Origin: Helochares maculicollis
Taxonomy: Eukaryota > Arthropoda > Insecta > Coleoptera > Hydrophilidae
Direction of reading: 5' to 3'
DNA length: 39,952 nt
NCBI GenBank assembly: GCA_033557835.1
Contig: JAWQRO010000395.1
Span: 1-39,952, forward strand
Shown: piece by piece, positions 29,781 through 39,952 of the stretch
How the letters are laid out: the number at the start of each line of letters is the position of its first letter
How positions within the stretch are numbered: the stretch's first letter is position 1
The notes under the pieces: model-generated
What the model was told of the DNA's origin: nothing
The model's database searches: none
Seen by the model: the letters and a program-made list of their open reading frames with translations, nothing else
Made by a program: the position numbers and the translations under genes

Positions 29781-32259
29781 TTTGACATTATTTCTTTGGT
29801 ACTGGGAGATGGGAATTTAGACTCAAACCATGGGACAGAATTAGCTGGAGCGGAAGGTCTTGCTTATTCGAACCAACATCATACGAGTCAACATTGCATA
29901 GTTTCGCTGATTTTAACAAAAAATCAGCTCAATAGTACTACCTCTGGCCTGAAGTATGGTGTATTAAATCGCTTTGGCTCATTGGAATTTAATGGAGATT
30001 GCCTGTTTTGACTATTTTGTGCCGATAAGAGCAATTCATTTTTGTAATTATACCAAACAATCCTTTTTGTCGATTAAAATTGCCAAAAAGAGCTGAAAAT
30101 GAAAGGTACCAACCACTACGACAAAATTATGGGAGGCACTATTGCGGACAGTGCTGACTCGCGCGCCTTCTACTACCTCTTTATCTGTAAGATTTTTACT
30201 TTGACTGCAATGTAATGTCAAAACCAAATTCAGACATGGTGGTACCAAAGATGTTGGCCCTATATTTGACGTTGCTCGATTAACTGTGTCACACAGGGTC
30301 ATAACGATATAATTCTTTTCTGTATATGAGACAAAGTTAAAATGTCAATGTTCACCATAATTTGGGACAGAGGGAGTATTTATATTAAATAAAACTTTAG
30401 AGAATGTTGTATTGACATATTGATTCAGTGACTTAGATTGGATTGCAACTGTAGAATAGCTTGAAAGCTGAAACTAACAATGCAAAATTTTAGTATTATT
30501 GTCCCGCTTGTATTCTACATCCATATATGGGACGATGGGACATATTAGCAAACTAGACCTAATCACCAATTAACGTTTCACGCTTGGCGTCTTTAAAAAT
30601 ATAAAGGGGTACTAAGAGTTAACGCTGAAGCAGTGGAAATATCAATGTCCGAACTATTCTCTCTATTGCCTCGTCCTTCCAATTTGAAATATCCACCCTT
30701 CGCATACTTCTGCCCCAGACTCTTTTCCTTTAGACAGTTTTGATCATTTATCTAACTTTCGTACTCTCATTAAACTCGAAATTAAAGTCTTGGATTGACT
30801 CTTGACTTAACATAGAAATCGCATATTGAGTAGTTGACACTTTAAACTTTGTTACTATATTGTCTCTTTCTATTGGATCGTTTGGACTATACCTGCATGG
30901 GAATGCCTCTGACCCTCTTCTAAGTAGTACTGAGAGAGTGAATATATTGGATTGGCAACTAAGTGATTGCGGATTTTGTTAACAGAGGATTTTTGCACTC
31001 TATATTGAAATATTTAGATCCGAGGAAAAAATCCAGGAATTCTGGATGTTTGCTGAAGTACCAAAATCAAAGAAACCAATTTTTACTGCATAGTCATATT
31101 TAATGTTTGTTCACATTTTAGGGTCTCCATTAATCTTCTAAATAGTGCTTCTACATATAATTATTTTGAGTTGATTAAGAGGTTCTGATAGTTTTACTTG
31201 AAATAAAAAATTGTTTCATCCTTGAAACTCTGAGAGTGAATCCTGAGAGTTAACCTCAAAAAGGCATCTTCTACAGATTCTAGAAGAATACTCAAATTAA
31301 ATGAAGAAATAAAAATCTTGCTTTGTCCTTTTGAATATTCAATGCTTCACTTTCTCAACTCTTCCGGAAATAATCTGGCAGCCCAAATAAAATTCCTGGG
31401 TACCCGTCCCACAGGTAGTACTTTTTTGCTCTAGCTAAGGCTTCCAGAATCCAAATTCTGAAAATTGTGTCATTACGAAACAATAAATCAATGTTTCTTG
31501 TCTAAGCCTTTTTAGTTCGTTTGCTTTGTCAGTACTCTTCTTCCTTTCTTGTACCCCTTGGTCTTGTTAATTGACTCAAAAGTATCAAAACCAGACTCGT
31601 TTAATACACTTATTTGTATTCAAACTAAATTTGACTGTGGGGCGATCAGAGCAAGTACTGACTACTTAGAGTGGCTTTCAAATAAGTACTGCTGTAATAG
31701 TAATAGTACCTGCTCATGCGGAATCTATAGTTTAGAGCGAACATTTCTATCCAAAATTCATCTACAAATTACAATCCAAGTCTAGTGTTCCCTTCGTATT
31801 TCGTTTTTGCTGAAGCTTGTCAAGCAGACACGATGGTTTTCTAAGGATAAATGTGGAAGACATTAGGAATTAAGGAGACATAAGTGAAGGGCGAAGATCA
31901 ATGAAGATATTGGTTTCCAAAATTCAAAGCGAAACATTTTCCTAGCGGCAGAAAGTTTCTTCAATTGAAGAATAATCGCCCAAGGTTGAGATTTCTAAGC
32001 GTAACTGTCCAAAAGTACTCTTAATAGTACTGCTGCCTGGGTGCGCATTAAAATTGCTGAGCTGAGAAACAACTACAGAAAGGGGGGAAGGGCGGCATTC
32101 TAAGAGAACTGTTGGTATTTCTTCAGGGACACAACGCGCGATTGAAGCGTGTTTCGTGGGAGCACATTCTCATTGACCTAGCTAGCTCTGGCCATTAAAC
32201 ATTAAAGGTTTTTTTTACATCTTAGATTTTTATTATTTTATGTGACACTGCTATCGTGG
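29781..32259. other. AT-rich stretch with no gene seen
   Basis: No exon, RNA gene or recognisable repeat could be supported. If the receptor's upstream exons lie to the right of the window, this is part of a long intron. Confidence 0.4.
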
Positions 32260-35039
32260 TTAGTTAGTCGTCAGTTTAAGCGTAAGTTATTTATTATCGG
32301 CGTACGCCTTTAGAGTATGTGTGTCATTTAGTTGTTTAGTAGTTTCAGTATCGGTTTTATAAGTGCTGTTAGAAAGAAGGTTTTTAGGGACTTTCCGACG
32401 TCGCAAGAGTCGAAGTTTCGTACTGATACCAGCCACCAGAAAAAAAGTCGATACAACCATGCACTGGCATTTGGTGTGGCCACCGTGAGAGAAGAGTGTG
32501 TTGCGAGTGTTAGAAGTGTGAGCAGAGTAAAAGAGAGAAGATTTTCTCAAATAAAAACGGTGGCGTTCAGTCTCAGTTCTATTTCGACTCCAGGAGATCG
32601 GAAGGTAACTGTGGCCTACAGCAACGGCTAGCTGTCTATGTACTTCCCACCCACTTTCGCAACATACACACTGATAAGCACATTCGGCCTAAATGCTTGT
32701 TTCTGCGCTTGGATTTGATGAAGATTCAAAATGAGAACATGTGACTCATGTCGGAGAAACAAGCAGCATCATTCTTCTAACATTTAATTTTATCATTTTA
32801 TTCTTTTATTAAATAGGTCCCATTTATAATCAGGTACTTTATACAAAATAAAAATAAATCATTTTCAACATAGTTTACGGTGCACAAGATAAATGAGCAT
32901 TTTGAGTTTGCGTTTTGCGTTCTATTGTATACCTATTGCATGGTTGTCTAGTAGTACCATTGAGGTTAAAATGTCCCAAAATTGACGCAACATTCGAATT
33001 GCTAATTTGTTGCCAATTACAAAAAGTGACAGCTTACAGTGAAGGGTTTCTGAAAATTGAGCGCTGCATGGGCGCGTATTCGATGTTGAGTAGTGTTTTA
33101 AGAATATTGAAAGTAGAAACCAGTTCGCAATTTTCGGTATAAAGATTTAACTCCATCAATTGTGAGCCTAGGAGTATGAATGGAACATTTTCCGAGCACT
33201 CTGCAGCATGTTCTCTCAAAAGAGTTGCATTTTCATGCTTACGGTACCATTAAAGTACGACAACGTTAGGAAATATGAGTCTAAAGTTAAACCATGGGCA
33301 GATAGAGATAAGCGCTAATGACGAACATTAGCATAGTGCTAGTACCAATATTTTCAACACAATTGGTAGTGGTACTCAAATAAAGGATTAGACATCGGAC
33401 AAGGAAGCCGCATCGAGCAAGCTAGGGAAGTTAAGAAATGTGCTAACTTGCTCAGAATTTGATATTGAAGGAAGGATACGGCTTCCAAAATGCTACTTGC
33501 GGGATCCCATCAGCCTAACTGGAGAGTTGGTGGGTTTTAGTGAGTACCTCAATTTTTGAAGGGAGCTGGAAAATCTCACGCACTCTTTGAATGCACGCCG
33601 AAGAAGCTTTTGACAGGTCTCCATGAGCTCTATCAATCGCCATCATGCATTTCTCCTGGAAGTTTTTGGAAAAACATCCAAAGTGACCATTTCGACAAAA
33701 GAGTTTGATGTGTCGGCAAAACCGTAAAGTCACACAATACGCTCTTCTTCAATAGCCCTATACTGTACACTTTGCGACTCGATGAAACAATTTAAATTTT
33801 GAATTAATGCTCTCCATCATAGTACTTGGGTAAATTTTGGGACACTTTAGATACGATAAATCTATTGATGGTGATAGTATAACAGTGTTAGATCGAAAAG
33901 GCGCGCCACTAAACGATTCGAACATCGAGTAGTTCCGCTGCCCATAGTTTTGCCGGCAACTGCCGACTCGACTATTCGGGCTAGATTCGGAAAATCCACC
34001 AATCAATGTTGATTTACGTTTGGTGAGCTCGCTGACAGGTCTGAGTACAACATCAACGGATATGTAGGCGCTAAAGTCTGATGTATAGTATTGCTTTATT
34101 CGCGCCCTGGGAGCACAATCCGAACATTGTGTGCGTGAATTCCCTTTTGAGCAGTCTGATAAACGTTGTCATTTCGTATAATTATATAGAATAATGTACC
34201 TAAAGCGTGAGATGTGGCTCTAATGCGAAACCAATAGAATGCATGGCTCGCAGATTGAGGTCGCTCCGTATTTACCAAACACGGGGAGATTGCTCTTGGT
34301 TCATAACTTAATATAGATATAAGCGGATCAATACATCATTCGGTGTTCTAAAAGTAACCTTGTTAATGAACGTAAACAAATTGGAGTGGCGGTGGGCAAA
34401 ACGGTGGTTTTAGTTCGCTGCTACTGCCACTGTGGTCTTCTCGGAATGTAAATATCTCTTAATTCAAATTTAATTGGCCTCTGAAATCTGAAAATGTTCA
34501 GCAGCAACAGAGGATTCGTAATGACTTCTGAATAATTATGCTCATTAAAAAGAATGCTTATTAATAGAGATGCATATTAGTAGTGATGCAATTAACTCTA
34601 ATTAAAATGCTAATGCTGCGCAATAGTTAATAGGAATACATACGGTTGCACTTGTTGTAGCATCATAATTATATTAATATTAATTAGAAAGCAGAATTGC
34701 ATGACATTTTTACAACTCGAATCTACTAGAGAAGGCAATAAGCTGTTCTGACAGCGTGTCCGAAATGTAGATGCAGTCTACTAGTCCTTAACTCTGCGGA
34801 AGTCGTGTCGAGCTTTGAAACCACTGATTGGCCGCGATTCGGAGAAATCGCCCAATTTTTATTTTTAATTAAGTTTTTAATCTTCATTAATTTTTTATGT
34901 AAACAAGTTGCAGCTGATTCTCAGAATACTACAAAAAGTTTTAATCAACTCAGAAGTGTTTCTCACTAAACCAGTCAAAATTAATTGACTATTTCCCAGT
35001 AGCACTAAACTCCATTGTCCCATGAGACGAGCGAGCGAT
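32260..35039. other. AT-rich stretch with unassigned ORFs
   Basis: A 99-codon frame at 32332-32631 is rich in Ser, Arg and Lys but has no motif. The minus frame at 33758-34006 and the segment around 34090-34300 were examined and not recognised. No splice-consistent receptor exon was found. Confidence 0.35.
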
Positions 35040-35599
35040 GACTTACGCAAGGTTCATAAGTGCTGCAAAGAGACTGAAAGATGTCATACAGGAAAGACAT
35101 ATAAATGACAGAATATTAGCCGTGAGAATACCGTGTGAAGAAATATTGCCAATACTAACAGCGTTTGGGCAATGTGAGAACACGAGAAAGAGGACGGAGA
35201 TATATTTTTTGCAATAGTATGAAGCCAAATAGGCAAGGGAGAAGAAAGTCTATAACTAATGGGTGATTTAATTGGCAGATTTTGAATGAACAACAGGGGT
35301 GTAGATGAAATGATGGAAAACGAAGATAAGAGATGAGGGATAAGGAAGGTATTTCGTATCGGTAACAATACCTGAGAACTACAAAGTTTATAAAGCAAAC
35401 AGGAAAGTCACATCTAGTAATCAGAAGTCAAAGAAGAACCCATGGGAGAGATTTGAGCAAATGACCAGGAAATCAATTTTTTCATGGCTTGGAAGGAGAG
35501 AGCTGACTATAAAGAGCAGTGTTGTCAATATGAAAATGAATGAAGAAAAAATTATGGAATGAGGAATTGAAAGAAGCGATATCAAAAAAGATTCCAAAA
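35040..35599 (+). mobile_element. LINE-like relic, endonuclease part
   Basis: The plus strand has decayed text that fits an AP-endonuclease-type domain of a non-LTR retrotransposon: an early ILAVRI strand (35115-35132), MGDLIGRF (35260-35285, where intact copies read GDFNGR), and NNRGVDEMM (35289-35316), which follows it in many insect LINE copies. Stops and frameshifts are frequent. The reverse-transcriptase remnant follows directly in the expected order, supporting one element. Confidence 0.55.
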
Positions 35600-37290
35600 T
35601 GCCAGATTTAGTGGGTGCATTCTAAAATAAGCAAAGGTATCAAACGACCGAAAAGTAGACATTATTGCATTGGTATTTGAAAGTGTAGACAAGTTGCGTT
35701 AGCTATAAAAGAATAGCCATATCGAATGTTCTCGACAAAGCACTTGCGGAAGCAATGGAAATCTAGTAATAGCCTAAGTAGAACCAATTCTTGAAGGTAT
35801 TCACTGCTGGCTCAGGAAGAAGCGAAGCACTCTGACTCCTATGTTTACACTGAGATGAGCTAATGAGAAACCAATTAGCAAGAGCAAGATAATGCTTATC
35901 TGATGGAACGTTTGAAGGATGAAGAGGTAGATAAAAATACTATGAAAAGTCGTAGGAGTTTGTTCCTAAGAACCAACAGACGTTGGTGGAGGAATAGAAA
36001 GGAAAATCTTCACTATAGTTGCTTCCAAAAGGAGCAACGGCCAGACACCAAAGAAGACAAAAAAGCTGATATTATTACACTGATTTGTGAAAGGGAAGGC
36101 AAAAGAAGTTGCGTTAACTATAAAAGGATAGTTATATCGATTGTTGCGGGCAAAGTACTCGCTGCAGTAATGGTAATCTAGTAAGAGCCTAAGTAGAATC
36201 AATTCTTGAAGGCATTCACTGTAGGTTTAGGAAGAGGCGAAGCACTCCGACTCTAACGTTTACATTAAGATAAGAGATTAAGAAAATCGTCAACAAAAGC
36301 GAGATGATGCTTATCTGATGGAACGCCTGAGGGATGAAGGGGTAGATAAAAATACTATGAAGGGTCGTAGGAGTTTGTCGCAAAGAACCAACAGACGTTG
36401 GTGGTGGAATAGCAGGAAAACCTTCTTGCTTCCAAAAGGACGGACAGAGAGATACCAAAGAAGGCAAAAAGTTGATATTATTACACTGATTTGTGAAAGG
36501 GAAGGCATGAGAATTTGCGTTAGCTATAGAGTGATAGCTATATCGAATGGTGAGGGCAAAGTACGCGCTGAAACAATGGTAATCTAGTGAGAGCCTAAGT
36601 AGAACCAATTCTTAAAGGCGTTCACTGCAGGTCCAGGAAGAAGTGAAGCACTCTGACTCTTACGTTTACGCTAAAATGAGAGTTTGAGAAAACCATCAAC
36701 AAGAGCAAGATGATGCTTATCTGATGGAGCGTCTGAAGGACGGAGGGGTCGATAAAATTAATATGAAGGGTTGTAAGAGTTTGTCGCTTAGTATCAACAG
36801 ACATTGGTGGTGGAATAGTAGGAAAATCTTCTTGCTTCCAAAGGGAGGGACAGAGAGATACCAAAGAAGGCGAAAACGCAGAATTATTACACTGATATTT
36901 GAAGGGGAGGCAACAGAAGGTGCGTTAACTATAGAGGAATATCTATATCGAATGTCGTGGGCAAAGTACTCGCTGAAGCAATGGAAATCTAGTAAGAGCC
37001 TAAGGAGAACCAATTCTTGAAGGTATTCATTGCAGGCTCAGGAAAAAGCGAAGTACTTTGACTCTTACGTTTACACTAAGCTGAGAGATTGAGAAAATCA
37101 TTAGTAAGAGCAAGATGATGCTTACTTGATGGAGCGTCGGAAGGACGGAGGGGTAAATAAAATTCCTATGGAGGGTCGTAAGAGTTGGTCGCTTAGTATC
37201 AACAGACGTTGGTGGTGGAATAGTAGGAAAATCTTCTTGCTTCCAAAGGGAGGGACAGAGAGATAGCAAAGAAGGCAAAAGCTAAGTTTG
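35600..37290 (+). repeat. Tandem array of a reverse-transcriptase-like segment (unit ~406 bp)
   Basis: The word agcctaag with its flank agaaccaattcttgaaggt recurs at 35771, 36186, 36592 and 36997, steps of 415, 406 and 405 bp. A partial unit lies before the first, and the last is cut off near 37270. Each unit encodes, in broken frames, a segment like MERLKDEGVDKNTM, NRRWWWNSRK, PKG-TERYQRR, then ITLICEREGKRSCVNY and AISNVVGKVLAEAM-type text. The NY(R/K)xI and GKVLA elements fit the reverse-transcriptase NYRGI...GK region of LINEs. Units are about 85-90% alike by eye. No insertion target site was identified. Confidence 0.85.
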
Positions 37291-37951
37291 CCAAAAAAGT
37301 TCTGCAACCAATAGTTAGGTGCTACAGCGAAACTTAAACACCAATAGGCCCTTCTGGTATGAATTCATGTCATCACAAGCCCCAAAGTTAGAAACGGGGT
37401 AGATAGAATAAGAATGGCGATCAAAAATGTATCATAAAGGCAGTTTAGATCGTTTCGGCACGCTAGCGAATCAATAGGTGGAAGACTAACATGACAGTAA
37501 CTTGACAATGGCTTCCAAATTAAGATGATTTCAGCGTTGAGGGACAGCTCACTCAAGATGGCCTCAAAACATGAGAGGATATGGAAGAAAACGGTCAACC
37601 AGACAGTGAAGTAAATGAAAGAATGGGATTGGGGAGTCTTTTTAGGACAGTGAGGTCAATAGTTTTAAAGAAAAGTGAGATACCAAAAAGAGCTAAAACC
37701 TGATGGTGGAAACATAGTCGAAGAATGCCTCAAAAGTGAAAGAGCTCGAAGATACATTTGGAGTTGGGAGTTAGAAGCAGTTTACTTACGATTGAGATAC
37801 ATGGGAATGATCCTAATGCAAGACAATTGGGATCCTCATGGGCCGAAATCGAAAGACATTAAAGACATAGACAAAAGAGAGGGGATTTGAATGGCGATGA
37901 AGAAGGAGTATTCTAGAGGAAAGGGATGCAATGAGACAAGGGCTTAGCAAG
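37291..37951. other. Stretch between the LINE array and the deleted mariner
   Basis: A 71-codon plus frame (37675-37890) contains ECLKSERARRYIWSWELEAV, which could be a decayed downstream part of the LINE, but the match is too weak to claim. Nothing else is supported. Confidence 0.3.
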
Positions 37952-37953
37952 TA

Positions 37954-38722
37954 CTACTGTGATCAAAAAGTAACATGAATTGTCATTTAAAACTCCCGGG
38001 CTTTAGGAAGGCAACTAAATTTTTTCCTATGTTGCTAGGACTGTCTATAACATTTGCCAAGCGTTTGTTTGCCAAAAGCTTTAATTATCTCCGAGTTGTA
38101 AACAACCAAAAGTCAATTTTTCGATATTGACAATGGGTGATTTTTTTGAGCAAAGAACTTCCCTCGAATTTTGTTTGCGAAACGAATATTCTTGTGCGGA
38201 TACATTGAAAATGTTGCGGAGGCCTTTGGTGAGCAAACTATGGCACAAAAAAACCGTTTATAAGTAGTACAACGAGTTCAAAGTGGACCGAGATGCTTTG
38301 GACGACCATCAACGTCTACCGACGAGTGCCACGTCTAAAAAATCAAAGATTTGGTGCTCGAAAATCGTCGATTGACAATTAGAGACCTCGCTGATGAAAT
38401 ACTGCATTGGTTTTTCGCGACATTTTTGACAAAAACTCGACTCATGCCGTTTCGCAACCACCGTATTCACCTAATTTGGCTCCGTGCGACTTCTGGATAT
38501 TCAGAAAACTCGAAAGACCAATGCGGAGATACCGTTTTGATACGATTGAGGAGATAAAAACCGAATCGAAGAAGTCGGAAAAAGACTATTTCGATTGTTT
38601 TGAGGACTGGAAAAAGCGTTGGCAAAAGTGCGTTTTATCGACCGGAGATTACTTGATTTGGAAGAGTAAACAAAGAATTTACATTTTATAAACAAATTCA
38701 CCTTACTTTGTGATCACGGTAG
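37954..38722 (+). mobile_element. Internally deleted mariner with matched ends and TA target duplication
   Basis: The 28-bp ends at 37954-37981 (ctactgtgatcaaaaagtaa then catgaatt) and 38695-38722 are inverted with about 24 of 28 matches, and each is flanked by TA (37952-37953 and 38723-38724). The element is 769 bp. The inside starts near ATG 38132 with EQRTSLEFCLRNEYSCADTL and runs to VLENRRLTIRDLADEI (38353-38400). It then jumps to the C-terminal part: FDKNSTHAVSQPPYSPNLAP (38419-38480), RRYRFDTIEEIKTESK and KCVLSTGDY. The HTH-to-DDE middle, including most catalytic residues, has been deleted, and stops are present. Confidence 0.9.
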
Positions 38723-38724
38723 TA

Positions 38725-39384
38725 CTTTAAAGTCTTAGGAGTGGTTGTACAGGAAAGCAGTGAACTTGATAATGACATAGCTGAAAGTATGGCAGCGGGA
38801 AGCGTTTTCTCGCAGGAGTTAGACCAAATTTACAAAGAGGTGAATGGATTGACAAAAGACTGCGAAGAGTGATCACTGCTCGACTCCTATATAAGATTCC
38901 TCATGGTTGCAAGCCAACGTGTTTTTATGTTGGGATTACTAACCTTAGACTGTGTAGATTTGAAGAACGTCAGACGAAGCACCAACAAAAGCGTGTTTAG
39001 AATAGATTTTAGATGGTTTTAAATACAGATTGTCGGTTGGAGTATCTTAATAAGCTTTTTAATAGAAGCAGGAGCTTTTTCATACTTGGAGACTTCAACG
39101 CTAGGGTAAGCAAGAATCGTATCGAAACCTTGCCAACGATGAGCGAAACCAATTCAATGCAAATATTCATTCGGAGTGTGCAATTATCAATGTTGATTTC
39201 CAATTGTTACACTTGTATTAGGAGTACAAATAAGTTTCCGCCGTCTTAAGGAAGGTGTCGCGGGGCGCGGATTTCGTTAGAATTTGCATATGATAACCGC
39301 CTTAAAAATTAGTCAGTTCGCCCTAAAATAACATAACCTTACTATATTAGCGACTCCGTGCTAGTAAAATGTAATTTTCTTGAA
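38725..39384 (+). other. Stretch with a LINE endonuclease fragment
   Basis: At 39013-39110 the plus strand reads YLNKLFNRSRSFFILGDFNA, then RVSKNR. The ILGDFNARV motif is the conserved strand and catalytic Asp/Asn of LINE endonucleases. The fragment has no recognisable continuation. The rest of the stretch is unassigned. Confidence 0.4.
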
Positions 39385-39952
39385 ATGTCTAAATTTGAAC
39401 CAAATAAAAGTCATTTGCGGGAACTTTTAATTTATTTCTTTAATTTAAAAAAATCTGCAGTTGAGGCGCATCGATTGCTCGTAGAAGCATGTAATGAAGC
39501 TGCTTCGAGTGAGAGAACGTGTCGTGAGTTGTTTCAAAAGTTTCAAAACGGTGATTTTGATGTAGAAGACAAATACCGCAGTGGAAGGGCTAAAATTTAC
39601 GAAGATGCAGTTTCAGTAAGCAGTTTCACATCGTTTAGGGATGAGTCATAAACAAGGAAATTGGGTTCCATACGAATTGAAGCCAAGAGATATTGAACGC
39701 CGATAATGCATGAGTGAAATACTGCTAGTCAGGCATAAAAAAAGTCTTTTTACATCGAATCGTCACAAGGAATGAGAAATGGATACAGTACGATAACCCA
39801 AAAAGAAGAAAATCATGGGGAAAACCTGGCCACCCGTCAACATCCACAGCAAAACCGAATATTCACGGAAAAAACTCATGCTGTGTATATGGTGGGATCA
39901 GCTGGGTGTTACGAGTTGCTTACTCCGAGCGAAACAATTACTAGAACGCTCC
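39385..39952 (+). mobile_element. Mariner relic running off the right edge
   Basis: From ATG 39385 the frame reads MSKFEPNKSHLRELLIYFFN, then KKSAVEAHRLLVEACNEAAS and RELFQKFQNGDFDVEDKYRS, the complete N-terminal HTH region of a mariner transposase. It stops at 39651. In the next frame the text resumes at QGNWVPYELKPRDIERR (about 39655-39705), skipping the second HTH, and continues with PKRKKSWGKPGHP-like residues and KKLMLCIWWDQLGV (39863-39905), the catalytic region. The start is the same MSK...NK type as in the 9750-12440 array units, so the two may be related. Frameshifts and an internal deletion make it inactive. Its 5' end was not found. Confidence 0.85.

Noticed and set aside
24600..34200. 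Apparent excess of agtact and ggtacc words
   Set aside because: A rough count of GTAC is close to that expected from base composition over about 10 kb, so no special signal is claimed.
35966..37307. Repeated minus-strand frames (for example 36216-36608)
   Set aside because: They repeat with the LINE-derived array on its antisense strand. The recognisable RT-like text is on the plus strand.
28306..39952. Search for alpha6 exons 1-4
   Set aside because: No minus-strand match to the conserved WKPDVLMYN or LRWN segments was found by eye, so these exons are taken to lie outside the window.

Overview
The window is eukaryotic and almost certainly from an insect. Genes are split by introns with GT/AG borders, intergenic and intronic DNA is AT-rich, decayed mariner transposons are common, and two insect-type genes can be read. 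No bacterial operon, CRISPR array or rRNA was seen. The species cannot be named from the sequence.

The main gene is the insect nicotinic acetylcholine receptor subunit alpha6 (minus strand). Exons covering the second half of the ligand-binding domain through to the stop codon lie between 28305 and 9118. They include three alternative versions of the exon encoding pore helix TM2 (16418-16504, 15897-15983, 15368-15454). All splice phases agree, and any one TM2 exon gives one continuous reading frame of about 380 codons. The exons upstream of 28305 were not found and are presumably beyond the right edge. The gene converges tail to tail with a plus-strand MCFD2-like EF-hand gene, of which only two alternative 3'-terminal exons are visible (6495-6676 and 6827-6969).

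Left part (1-9100): a duplicated exon of an unrecognised, possibly secreted protein (1-45 and 1201-1401), a tRNA-like pol III element near 2756, a doubtful minus-strand locus near 4530-5027, a CTCF-like motif at 5684, the MCFD2 exons, and a 15-bp inverted repeat at 8117/8237.

The receptor introns carry most of the repeats. The last intron holds a mariner relic in which the first ~246 bp of the transposase gene has been amplified into about twelve tandem copies (9750-12440). The intron between exons 6 and 7 holds a 67-bp satellite with pentameric higher-order structure (17545-19350). The intron between exons 5 and 6 holds three more mariner fragments and a transposon-like ORF relic.

Right part (28306-39952): probably intron or upstream DNA of the receptor gene. 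It contains a mariner with intact ends (28918-29780), a LINE-like relic whose reverse-transcriptase part is itself a tandem array of ~406-bp units (35600-37290), an internally deleted mariner with matching ends and TA duplications (37954-38722), a LINE endonuclease fragment, and a mariner running off the right edge. The recurring theme is independent tandem amplification of pieces of transposon coding sequence, in at least two unrelated elements.
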